A stretch of DNA of 64,000 nucleotides. Source: Chondrosia reniformis. Lineage: Eukaryota; Porifera; Demospongiae; Chondrillida; Chondrillidae. Positions 22,975-33,500 of this stretch are shown here, piece by piece. Location of the stretch: NCBI GenBank assembly GCA_947172415.1, contig OX359198.1, positions 3,069,401-3,133,400 on the forward strand, read 5' to 3'. The position numbers and the translations under genes are program-made. A model generated the notes under the pieces. The model saw nothing but the letters and a program-made list of their open reading frames with translations, was not told where the DNA came from and ran no database searches. Position 1 is the stretch's first letter. The number at the start of each line of letters is the position of its first letter.

Positions 22975-22984
22975 TGTATATCCC
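22975..22984. repeat. Target-site duplication, right copy
   Basis: TGTATATCCC is identical to 19855-19864 and directly abuts the 5' end of retrotransposon 2 (GGCGGCGAACCG… on the plus strand as CGGTTCGCCGCC). Confidence 0.85.
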
Positions 22985-23825
22985 ATAGTTTATCAAAATT
23001 AAGCCAACAATTTTTAACCAATATATCCCATAATATATCCAATAATATTTGCAAAATATATCCCATAATTTTTCCTAATATATCCCATAATCTTTGCCAA
23101 ATATATCCCTTATTTTAAGAAATATATCCCAAAATTTTGAAAAATATCCCATAATATTGTCTATAGTCTTAGCCCAATATATCCTATAGTTTTTGCCCAA
23201 TAAATCCCATAGTTTTTCCCAAAATATACCATAGTTTTTGCAAATATATTCCAATATTTGCTAAATATATCCCATAATCTTACCTAAAATATCCCTTATT
23301 TTTTTAATATATCCAGTTATTTAAATTTTTGCCAATTATGTCTCTTAATATATCCCATAGTGTTACCTAATATACCCCTTAGTTTTTGTCAAATATATTC
23401 ATTAGCTTTTGACAAATATATCCTATAGTATATCCCATAATGTTTGCCCTAAATATCCCATAATTTTGCCTATATATATCCCATATTTTTTATTTTATAA
23501 ATCTGATGGACTAGGATATCCCATAGTTTTTTCCAAATATATTCAACAGTTTTAAACCAATACATCCCAGAATATATGCCATAATTTTTACCCAATATAT
23601 CCCACAGTTTTTCCAAATATATCCCATTATATAACCTATAGTCTTAGCCCAATATATCCCGTAGTTTTGGCCAAATATATCCCATATTTATTCCGAATAT
23701 ATCCCATAGTTTTGAAAATATATCCTATACCTTTTGCCAACTATATCCCATAGTTTTTGCCGAATATATCCAATAAAATAACCTATAGTCTTAGCCCAAT
23801 ATATCCCATAGTTTTTGCCAAAAAT
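22985..23825 (+). repeat. AT-rich ~22-23 bp satellite, block 3
   Basis: This is the same family, continuing in phase with block 2 across the retrotransposon. It ends at 23825 where a DDE transposon remnant starts. Confidence 0.92.
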
Positions 23826-24231
23826 AGTGCAAATCACCATAAAGTTCCCAAAAGGTAAAAATCCATTACCAAGCGATGACAGCGATGAATGGCACTTTAA
23901 AGGTTACTTTCGGCTAGTTTTTGTACCTTTAGTTGTCGAGTGAGTTAGAATATCTCAATTTGAATGCAACTTCCTGTTGCCATGGCGACATACACAAGTA
24001 CCAAGTTCGGAGGTGGTACATTTGTTGCCGTATAGTTGGTGTTGGAGTGAGGATGAGCTGCATTAGCTTTGAAGGGGAGGTCTTTGATGTGATTAGTAGA
24101 CCTTGACCTATATAAGTGTATATTTGAATTAATATATATTAAATTAATCAATGGGTACATTATGACACTATGTTCTGCATGAATTAATGTGCACGCATAT
24201 TTTATGCTGTAATTTATGATGTTATTATTAC

Positions 24232-24450
24232 CTTTGAATCTCCTTCTGAGCCAGATTTCATCCCTTCTAGGTATGCTCTATGATAGTCACACACCTTCCT
24301 GAAGAACTGCCTGATTAAGTCTGTATTAACCGCGCCCAGGGCATTTGGGAAAGTAATCCTCAATCCTGCTAATGTGTAATTACAGTTAGCTCTAGCATAC
24401 TGCTTTGCTTTTGCCCAACACCTCTCAATGGGGTTTAGTTCAGGATGGAA
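24232..24450 (-). pseudogene. DDE transposase, exon with third catalytic acidic residue
   Basis: Exactly 73 codons, phase 0 at both ends. It is bounded by TTGCAG on the 5' side and AAAG/GTAATA on the 3' side. It begins FHPELNPIERCWAKAKQYAR. The 'ELNPIE' block holds the final Glu of the DDE triad, in the form 'F-H-x-E-L-N-P-I-E-R-x-W' known from a eukaryotic Tc1/IS630-related transposase group. It continues NYTLAGLRITFPNALGAV and DLIRQFFRKVCDYHRAYLEG, the typical end of that family. The clean exon borders suggest it was once a spliced, functional gene. Confidence 0.8.
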
Positions 24451-24539
24451 CTGCAAGCAAAAGAGGTGAGGAAGTTAACATATTTGATATATTGAGCATA
24501 TACATAGACATTGAATGGAGTTAGGCATGCAATACTCAC
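24451..24539 (-). other. 89-bp GT-AG intron in the transposase
   Basis: The donor is AAG/GTGAGT (GT at the complement of 24538-24539) and the acceptor is CTTGCAG (AG at 24451-24452 complement). Joining the flanks gives ...ICPK/FHPELNPIE, which restores the conserved 'PKFH.ELNPIE' context. This is strong evidence that the intron is real. Confidence 0.75.
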
Positions 24540-24715
24540 CTTAGGACAGATTTTTTGCCTTTAGGTATGCTTCTACGCTACTGATTTCATTTCTAAAATC
24601 TTCAAACTGCTCCATTCTCTTTACCATATCTTTTTTGTCATTCCCAGCGTATCCACTCCTCTTTCTCTCAGAACTAGATCTAAGCCTTTGGGAGTTCCAT
24701 CCTTTCAAAGAAAGG
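24540..24715 (-). pseudogene. DDE transposase, upstream exon fragment
   Basis: An open segment of ~55 residues (SLKGWNSQRLRSSSERK..., QFEDFRNEISSVEAYLKAK). The 'F-x-F/x-N-E-x-S-x-x-E' pattern before the ELNPIE exon fits the family, where it corresponds to the block between the second Asp and third Glu. An A6 run just before the donor puts the frame one base out relative to the next exon, so a one-base gain is likely. Everything N-terminal, including the first two catalytic Asp, is absent. Confidence 0.6.
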
Positions 24716-24746
24716 GATATATAGTGCAAATGATCATTAAGTTCCC

Positions 24747-25682
24747 ATAATTTTAGAAAATATCCCATAATATAACCTATAGTCTTAGCCCAACATAATT
24801 CATAGTTTTTGTCCAATAAGCCCCATAGTTTTTCCAAATATATCCCATAGTTTTTGCAAATATATCCAATGTATTTTGACAAATACATCCCATAATTTTG
24901 GATAAAATATCCATCAGTTTTTGCTTAATATATCCAGTTATTTAAAATTAATGCCAATTATATCGCTTAATATATCCCATAGTTGTACCCAATATACCCC
25001 TTAGTTTTTGTCAAATATATCCTATAGCTTTTGACAAATATATCCTTTAGTATATCCCATAATGTTTGCACTATATATCCTATTTTGCCTAATATATCCT
25101 ATATTTCCTATTTAATATATCCATTTGACCAGTATATCCCATAGTTTTTCCAACAATTTTTAACCAATATATCACATAATATATCTCATAATTTTTGCCA
25201 ATTATATCCCATAGTTTTTGCCGAATATATGCCATAAAATAACCTATAGTCTTAGCCCAATATATCCCATAATTTTTCCAACAATATCCCATAATATAAC
25301 CTATAGTCTTAACCCAATATATTCCATAATTTTTGCTCAATATATCCCATAGTTTTTCCGAATATATCCCATAGTTTTTGCCAATATATCATATAATTTT
25401 TGCAAATATATCTCATAATTTAGCCTTATATATCCCTCAGTTTTTGCTTAATACATCTAATTATTTAAAAATGCAAATCATATCCCATTATATATCCCAT
25501 AGTTTACCCAATATACCCCTAAGTTATTGTCAAATATATCCCATACCTTTTGTCATAAATATCCAAAGTATATCCCATAAAATTTACCCTATATATACCA
25601 TAATTTTGCCTAATACATTCCTTAGTTTTGCTTAATAGATCTAATGGACCAGTATATCCCAAAGTTTTGCCATATATAACCA
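24747..25682 (+). repeat. AT-rich ~22-23 bp satellite, block 4 (forward)
   Basis: Same family and same strand as blocks 1-3. It ends at an orientation switch near 25685. Confidence 0.92.
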
Positions 25683-25686
25683 ACAA

Positions 25687-28014
25687 TGGAAAAAATATGG
25701 GATATATTGCAAAAACTATGGGGTTTTTGGAAAAAAACTATGGATTTTTTTTGGCCAAAATTATGGAATATATTGGGCTAAGCTAAAGGTTATATTATGG
25801 GAAACATTTGGCAAAAATTATGGGATAAATTTGGAAACATTATGGGATATTTTGGCAAAAACTATTGGATATATTATGGGATATATTGGTTAACAATTAT
25901 TGGATATATTTGTCACAACTATGGGATACAATGGTCCGTTGGATATATTAAGCAGAAACTAAGGAATTTATTAGGCATTATGGGATATATAGGGCAAACA
26001 TTGTGGGATATATTGGGAAAAACTATGGGATATATTGGAATAAATCTGTAGGTTATATTATGGGATATATTTGGAAACATTATGGGATATATTCGAAAAC
26101 ATTATGGGATATATAGGGCAAATATTATAGGATATATTTGTCAACAGCTATGGGATATATTTGACAAAAACGAAGAGGTATATTGAGTAAAACTATGGGA
26201 TATATTAAGGGATATAATTGGCAATATTTTTATATAATAAGCTAAAACTGAGGGATATATTAGGAAAAATTATGGGATATATTTGCAAACACTATGGTAT
26301 ATATTGGGGAAAATTATGGGATATATTTGCAAACACTATGGTATATATTGGGGAAAATTATGGGATATATTTGCTAAAACTATGGTATACATTCCAAAAA
26401 GCCATGGTATATATTGGGGAAAACTATGGGATATATTGGGCTATACATATAGGTAATATTATAAGATATATTTGGCCAAAATTATGGGATATATTTGGCA
26501 AAAATTATGGGATATATTGGAAAAAAATTATGGGATATATAATGGGATATATTGCTTAAACATTGTTGGATATATTTGGCAAAATTTTCCGATATACTGC
26601 TCAATGTAATATATTAAACAAAACTAAGGGATGTATTAGGCAAAATTATGGGATATAGAAGGCAAAAGGTTTTGGATATACTATGGGATATATTTGTCAA
26701 AATCTATGGGATATATTTGTAAAAACTATGGGATATATTCTGAAAAATATGGGATATATTCTGAAAAATATGGGATATATTAGGAAAAAAACTTTGGGAT
26801 ATATTTGGTTCAGACTATAGGTTATAATATGAGATATATTTGGCAAATATTAGGGGATATATATGGAAAAAATATGGGATAAATTTTGCAACAACTATGT
26901 CATATATTTGCAAAAACTATGGGATATATTCAGAAAAGGTTTGGGATATATTGGACAAAAAGAATGGGATATTATTTATTTCTAAGACTATAGGCTATAT
27001 TATGGGATATATTTGGCAAAAATCAAGGGATATATAGGCCAAAAATTATGGGATATATTTGCAAAAATATGGGATATATTAAGCAAAATTTTGGGATATA
27101 TAGGGCAAAAATTATGGGATATACGGTGGGATATATTTTTCAAAATGTATGGGAAATATTTGACAAAAACTAAGGGATATATTGGGTAAAACTCTGGGAT
27201 ATATTATGGGATATAATTGGCAATATTTTTAAATAATTGTATATATTAAGTAAAAACTGAGGGATATATTATGCAAAATTATGGGATATATTTGTCAAAT
27301 AGTATGGGATATATTTCCTAAAATTAAGGGATATATTCTGAAAAACAATGATATATATTTGAAAACAATTGTGGGATATATTTGGCCAAGTTTATAGGTG
27401 AAATTACGGGAAATATTTGGCAAACATTATGGGATATATTTATAAAACTATGGGAAATATTTGGCAAAAACTATGAGATATACTTGTCCATTGGATATAT
27501 TAAGCTGAAAGTAAGGGATATTTTAGGTAAAATTATGGGTTATATAGGGCAAAAATTATTGGATATACTATGGGATAGATTTGACAAAAATTAAGCGATA
27601 TGTTGGGCAAAAACTATGGGATATATTGGGCTCTAACGATAGGTTATATTATGTGATATATTTGAAAAAAAACAAGAGGTATTTTGGGTAAAACTATGGG
27701 ATATATTATGTGATGTAATTGGCAATATTTTAAAATAATTGGATATATTAAGCAAGAATGGAGGGATATATTAGACAAGATTATGGGATATATTTGGAAA
27801 AATTATGGGATATATTTGCTAAAACTATGGGATAAATTCGGAAAAACTATGGGTTAAATTATGGGCTATATTGGGTGAAAATTGTTGGATATATTTGGCA
27901 AAAATTATGGGATATATTTGACACCCACTAAGGGGTATATTGGGTAAAAAGTTTGGATATTTTATGGGGTATAATTGGCAATATATTTAAATAATTGGAT
28001 ATATTTAGCAAAAG
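25687..28014 (-). repeat. AT-rich ~22-23 bp satellite, inverted block
   Basis: From about 25687 the monomers read as the reverse complement (ATGGGATATATTTGGCAAAAA, CCATTGGATATATTAAGC). They remain so until ~28014, a 2.3-kb inverted segment within the array. A near-exact 54-bp tandem duplication occurs around 26270-26370 (TTATGGGATATATTTGCAAACACTATGG twice). Confidence 0.92.
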
Positions 28015-28026
28015 CCCTAACCCTAA
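28015..28026. repeat. Two telomere-like CCCTAA units at the inversion junction
   Basis: CCCTAACCCTAA sits exactly where the inverted block returns to forward orientation (…AGCAAAAG / CCCTAACCCTAA / TGGACCGG…). CCCTAA is the metazoan telomere hexamer. Two units is little and could be chance in a satellite with many CCC(C)TAA-like words. Confidence 0.45.
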
Positions 28027-29150
28027 TGGACCGGTATATCCGATAGTTTTCCAAATATATCCAACAATTTTTAACCAATATATCAAATAATATATCCCCT
28101 AATTTTGCCCCAACATATCCCACACTTTTTGCAGAATATATCCCATAAAATAAACTATAGTTTTAGCCCAATATATCCCATATTTTTTGCTAAATATATC
28201 CCATATTTTTTTCAAATATATCCTCTAATTTTAGCCCTATATATCCCGTAAACTAACTTATAGTCAGCCAAATATATCCCATACTTTTTGCCGAATATAT
28301 CCCAAAGTTATTCAGAATATATCCCATAATTTTTGCCAAATATGTCCCATAACTTTCTTAATATATCCCTCAGTTTTTACTTAATATAACCAATTACTTA
28401 AAATATTGTCAATTATATCCCATAATAGATCCCATAGTTTTACCCAATATCCCCCTTAGTTTTGTCAAATATATCCCATAATATTTGTCCTATATCTCCC
28501 ATAATTTTACCTAATATATCCCATATTTTTCCAAATTAATCCAACAATTTTTACCCAATATGGCCCAAACTATATCCCATAAATTTTGCCCAATATATCC
28601 CATTATTTTTGCTGAATATATCACCTAAAATAACCTATAGTCTTAACCCTATATATCATAAAGATTCTGCCAAATATATCCCATAATTTTTCACAATATA
28701 TCCCATAAGTTTTGCCACATATATCCCATAATATAAACAATAGTCTTAACCCAATATATCACATAGTTTTTGCCGAATATATCCCAAAGTTTTTCCAAAT
28801 ATATCCCATTATTTTTGCCAAATATATCCCATAATATAACCTATAGTCTTAGCCCAATATATGCCATACTTTTTGCCCAATATACCCTTTAGTTTTTTCA
28901 AATATATCCCATAGCTTTTGACAAATATATCCCTTAGTATATCTCGTAATTCTTGCCCTTTATATCCCCTAATTTTATCTATTATATCCCTTAGTTTTTG
29001 CTTAATTTATCCAATGGACCAGTATATCCCATAGTTTTGCCAAATATAACCAAACCATTTTACCCAATATATCCCATAGTTTGTGCCGAATATAACCCAT
29101 AAAAAACCTATAGTCTTAGCCCTATATATCATATAGTTTCTGCCAAATAT
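28027..29150 (+). repeat. AT-rich ~22-23 bp satellite, block 5 (forward)
   Basis: Forward orientation again, beginning inside the marker TGGACCGGTATATCC. It ends at the left TIR of the DDE-type element at 29151. Confidence 0.92.
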
Positions 29151-29633
29151 AGTGTGTGCCACCATAACTTGCCCCAAAATATTGTAATGTATATTTTGAT
29201 GAAATTCAAATTTGGAAACGGCAAATTAAAAAATTGGTAGGAGTGATTACTGAACAAATTGTTGATAATATGTTAGCTTTTTGTGTCGCCATGGTAACTC
29301 AACTTACGAAATCCCTAGAAAATGGCTGCATTTTAAATTTCTCATTAATTTAGAATTTTTGATTAGCAGCTTTGTACATTAACTATAAATTTCGGTAAAA
29401 AACTTTACAAGGGTATTATCTCTAAATGTTACAGAGCAGAATTTAGATTACTTCCTTATTGGAGATTTTATCAAAGTAAATGTATCAAATATAAGGTATC
29501 TTATATGTAGAAATTTAAAAAAAATTGTTTAAGGAAATGCTACTATAGTGGGATGATTAAAATATGTATGGATAAAGCAAGAAAAGTTACAGAACAAAAA
29601 TTTGAAAAAAGTAAGTATCGAAGGTTTAGCTGG

Positions 29634-29808
29634 CTATGAATTAGGTGAAAAAATGCTACAACGGGATTTATATGTCTTCACTGCTTCTTCTGCTTCTACT
29701 ACTCCTAAATTCTTCTTATAGGCTTGTATATAGTCTCTAAATGTCCTGAAGTATTTCATAACATCATCAGTTGTAACTGTGAACGTATCCTTGTTGAGAA
29801 CGTTTCTT
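29634..29808 (-). pseudogene. Transposase C-terminal fragment
   Basis: An open segment reading LERNVLNKDTFTVTTDDVMK then YFRTFRDYIQAYKKN and AVKTYKSRC, with a stop at 29634-29636. The pattern 'V-x-K/R-F/Y-F-R-x-x-R-D-Y-x-x-A-Y' followed by 'AV-x-x-YKS' is the C-terminal end of the same DDE family. Compare LIRQFFRKVCDYHRAYLEG at 24232-24450. It lies immediately next to the HTH segment, showing that roughly the catalytic core has been deleted. Confidence 0.65.
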
Positions 29809-30185
29809 TCAAGTCTTAGTCATCTAAAAGATTATGCCTCCTGTGCTTGGCCCTCTTAAAGTGACCGAAACCTCCATATGACTTGTAATACTTATTTCTC
29901 CATCCTCTATTGGATCTCTCTCCAATATTTATCCATATGGCAGTCAGTTTTGATGACTCCTTCACTTTTAAACCAATGTTGCTAATCACGAAATCCATCA
30001 AAAAACACTCAACATCATTTTGCCATCTCTTTCAAGACTCTCAATCCATTCTGTGTAAGTAGCCTTAGCATTTTCATAAGAAAACCCATATTCCCGATCT
30101 TCATTCTCAGTATCACTGTCATTATCACTAGAATCTTCAATAGAGATTTTCCTTTAATTGGGCATCCACATCTTCAGACCTAACT
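29809..30185 (-). pseudogene. Transposase N-terminal / HTH fragment
   Basis: The upstream part (~30000-30185) is acidic, then reads YTEWIESLERDGKMMLSVF, and shifts frame to the segment at 29816-30001: MDFVISNIGLKVKESSKLTA, IGERSNRGWRNKYYKSYGGF, KHRRHNLLDD. 'GER(S/T)xRxWR...F..N/SxGxF....R.KxxR' is the DNA-binding HTH-like region that precedes the catalytic domain in this eukaryotic DDE transposase group. A stop follows LLDD in frame. Assignment is from motif memory and needs a profile search. Confidence 0.6.
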
Positions 30186-30516
30186 GTTTCATTGTTTTCG
30201 CTTAACTTGTCTTCTCTAAGGAACTTGTAGTTGTTCTCTATTTCTTCCAAGTTTTTGGCGTCTCCATGTCATCAAACAATCTACTAAGAATCAGAAAATT
30301 CTTTACAAAAAAAGCCAGCCATTAAAAATCCTAAAATTTTGCAATCCATAATAATGTAATCCCTACTTTGAGTCTTAGGAACAGAGATTTGATTGGCTAA
30401 AAATATTTTTTTCCTATTCCTCGGCCCTTTTAATTACAATATCAAAAATTAATAAAGGATATTTACACTTCTCACATTTTAAAGCCTATGAGACTAAAAT
30501 ATAATTGAAATTTGAA
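30186..30516. other. 5' part of the deleted transposon, no clear coding
   Basis: AT-rich sequence between the N-terminal transposase fragment and the right TIR. Short open stretches exist but nothing recognisable. It is probably the transposon 5' UTR and decayed N-terminus. Confidence 0.4.
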
Positions 30517-30541
30517 GGGGCAATTTATGATGGCACTTACT

Positions 30542-33500
30542 ATATATCCCATATTTTTTCACAATATATCCCATAAGTTTTGCCAAATATATCCCCTTAA
30601 TTTAAGTTATAAATCCCTCAGCTTTTGCTTAACATATTCAATTATTTAAAAATATTGCTAATTATATCCCATAATATATCCCATAGTTTTACCCAATATA
30701 CCCCATGGTTTCTTTTCAAATATATCACATAATATAACCTATAGTTTTATTCCAAAATACCTCACACTTTTTGCCCAATATATCGCTTACTTTTGGTCAA
30801 ATATATCCCATAGCTTTTGACAAATATATCCCGTAGTATATTCCATACTTTTTACCCTATATATCTCATAATTTTACCTAAAATATCCCTTAGTTTCAGG
30901 TTAATATTTCCAATGGACCAGTATATCAGTTTTCCAGAATATATCCAACAATTTTTAACCAATATATCCCTTAATATATCCTATAATTTTTGCCAATATA
31001 TCCCATACTTTTTGCCAAATATATCCCATAAAATAGGCTATAGTCTTAGCTCAATATATCCCAAATTTTTGCCAAATATTTCCCATATTTTTCCCAATAT
31101 ATCCATACTTTTTGCCTAATATTTCCCATAATTTCATATACAGTCTTAGCCAAATATATCCCATAGTTCTTCCCCATATATTGCATTTTTTTAAATATAT
31201 CTCATATTTGTTGCCAAATATATCAAATAATATAACCAATAGTCTTAGCCCAATATATCCCATTCTTTTTGTCCAATATATACCAAAGTTTTTTGAATAT
31301 ATCCCATAGTTTTTGCAAATTTATCCCATTGTTTTTGCAAAATATATCCCATATTTTTTCCCATAATTTTTGTTAAATATATAACATAGTATATCCCAAA
31401 ATATTTGTCGAATATATCCCATAAAATAACCTATAGTCTTAGCCCTGGATATCATATAGTTTTTGCCAAATATATCCCATAATATTTGCTAAATATAATC
31501 TTAGCCCAATATATCCTATAGTTTTGCCGAATACATCCCATAAATTTTGCCAAATATATCCCATAATGTTGCCTAATGTATCCTTCAGTTTTTCCTTAAT
31601 ATATCCAATTATTTAAAAATATGGCCAATTATATTCCAAAAATATCCTATACTTTTACCCAATACACCCTTTAGTTTTTGTAAAATATATCCCATATTTT
31701 TCAAATATATCCAATTATTTTTGCCACATACATCCCATGATATCACCTATAGTCTTAGCCCAATATATCCCATACTTTTAGCCCAATATATCCCATAGTT
31801 TTCTGAATATTTCCCATAGTTTAAGCAAATATATCCCATAATGTTTCAAAATATATCCCAAAAGTTTGCCTAATTGTCCCTCCGTTCTGTTTAAAAGATC
31901 CAATTATTTTAAAATAATGCCAATAATATCCCATAATATATCCCATAGTTTTACCCAATATACCCCTTAATTATTGTCAAATATACCCTTAGCTTTTGAC
32001 AAATATATCCCATAGAATATCCCTTAATTTTTACCCTTTATATCTCGTAATTTTGGCCTATACATCCCCTAATTTTGTGTATTATATCACTTAGCTTTTG
32101 CTTAATTTATCCAATGGAACAGTATATCCCAAAGTGTTTGCTAAATATTTCCCATATTTTTCAAAATATATCCCATAGTTTTTCCCAATATATCCCATAA
32201 TTTTTGCTGAATATAGCCGATAATAAAATCTATATGCTTAGCCCAATATATCCCATAGTTTTGCCCAATATATACCATAGCTTTTCCGAATATATCCTAT
32301 AGTTTTAGCAAATATAACCCATTATTTTCCCGAATATATACCATAATTTTTGCATAAATATCCCATAATTTTGCCAACTATATCCTATAATTTGTCCTAA
32401 AATATCCCTCAGTTTTTGCTTATTATATACAATTATTTAAAAATATTTCCAATTTTAACCCTTAATATATCCCATAGTTTTACCCAATATACCTCTTAGT
32501 TGTTTTCAAATATATCCCAAAGCTTTTGACAAATATATCCCACAGTATATCCCAAAATTTTTGCCTTATATATCCCAAACTTTTGCCTAATACATCCCTT
32601 AGTGTTTGCTAAATATATTCCATTGACCAGTATATCCCATAGTTTGCCAAATATATCCAACAATTTTTAGCCAATATATCCCATAATATATCCCATAATT
32701 TTTGCTCAATATATCCCATAATATATCCCATAATTTTTGCCCAAGATATCCCAATGGTTTTGCGGAATATATCCCATAAAATAGGCTCTAGTCTTAGCCC
32801 AATATATGCCATAGTTTTATCAAATATATCCCATAATGTTTGCCAAATATATCCCAATATAAAACTTCTAGTACTAGCCCAATATATCCCATAGTTTTTC
32901 AAAAATATCTAATAATTTTTGCCAAATATATCCCAAACCTTTGCCATATCTTTCCTTCAGATTTTGCTTAATATATCCAATAATTTAAAAATATTGCCTA
33001 TTATATCCCATTTTATATCCCATAGTTTTACCCAAAATATTCCTCAGTTTTTGTCAAATATATCCCATAGCTTTAGACAAATATATCCCATAGTATATCC
33101 CATAATCTTTGCCATATATATCCCATAAAATAACTTATAGTCTTAACCGAATATATACAATAGTTTTTGCCAATGATATTCCATATATTTTCAAAATATA
33201 TCCCATACTTTTTGCCAAATATATCCCATAATATAACCTATACTCTTAGCCCAATATATATCACATAGTTTTTGCCAAATATATCCATTAGTTTTTGTCA
33301 AAATTATCCCATAATTTTTACCCTATATATCCAATAATTTTGCCTAAAACATCCCTTAGTTTTTGGTTATTATATCCAATCGACCAGTATATCCCATAGT
33401 GTTTCCAAATATATCCAACAATTTGTAAACAATATTTCCAATAATATATCCCATAATTTTAGCCCCATATATCCCATAGTTTTTGCCGAATGTATGCCAT

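Larger units (their letters stand above)
23826..24746 (-). mobile_element. DDE transposon remnant with intron; terminal direct repeats
   Basis: A 0.92-kb non-satellite block encodes, on the minus strand, the C-terminal part of a DDE-superfamily transposase in two exons. Its left end AGTGCAAATCACCATAAAGTTCCC (positions 23826-23849) resembles the TIR of the element at 29151. The same 24-bp motif with four differences recurs at 24723-24746, but in direct, not inverted, orientation. The usual TIR arrangement is therefore disturbed, by internal inversion, by loss of one end, or by two nested insertions. A probable third exon (RSRSTNHIKDLPFKAN..., in 23945-24110) could follow a second intron, but I cannot assign it. 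Confidence 0.7.
29151..30541 (-). mobile_element. Internally deleted DDE transposon with 25-bp TIRs
   Basis: The left end AGTGTGTGCCACCATAACTT... (29151-29175) matches the reverse complement of the right end (30517-30541) at about 21 of 25 positions. Both ends lie directly in TATA-rich satellite, so a TA or TATA target duplication is likely but cannot be resolved. The interior (1.34 kb, AT-rich) encodes minus-strand fragments of a transposase: an acidic N-terminal region, a helix-turn-helix-like segment, then directly a C-terminal segment in another frame. The central catalytic part is missing. TIR sequence and protein style match the remnant at 23826-24746, so the two are probably one family. 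Confidence 0.82.

Noticed and set aside
29151-30541. Host gene inside the satellite
   Set aside because: The block is bounded by inverted terminal repeats and its only recognisable protein pieces are transposase-like and frameshifted.
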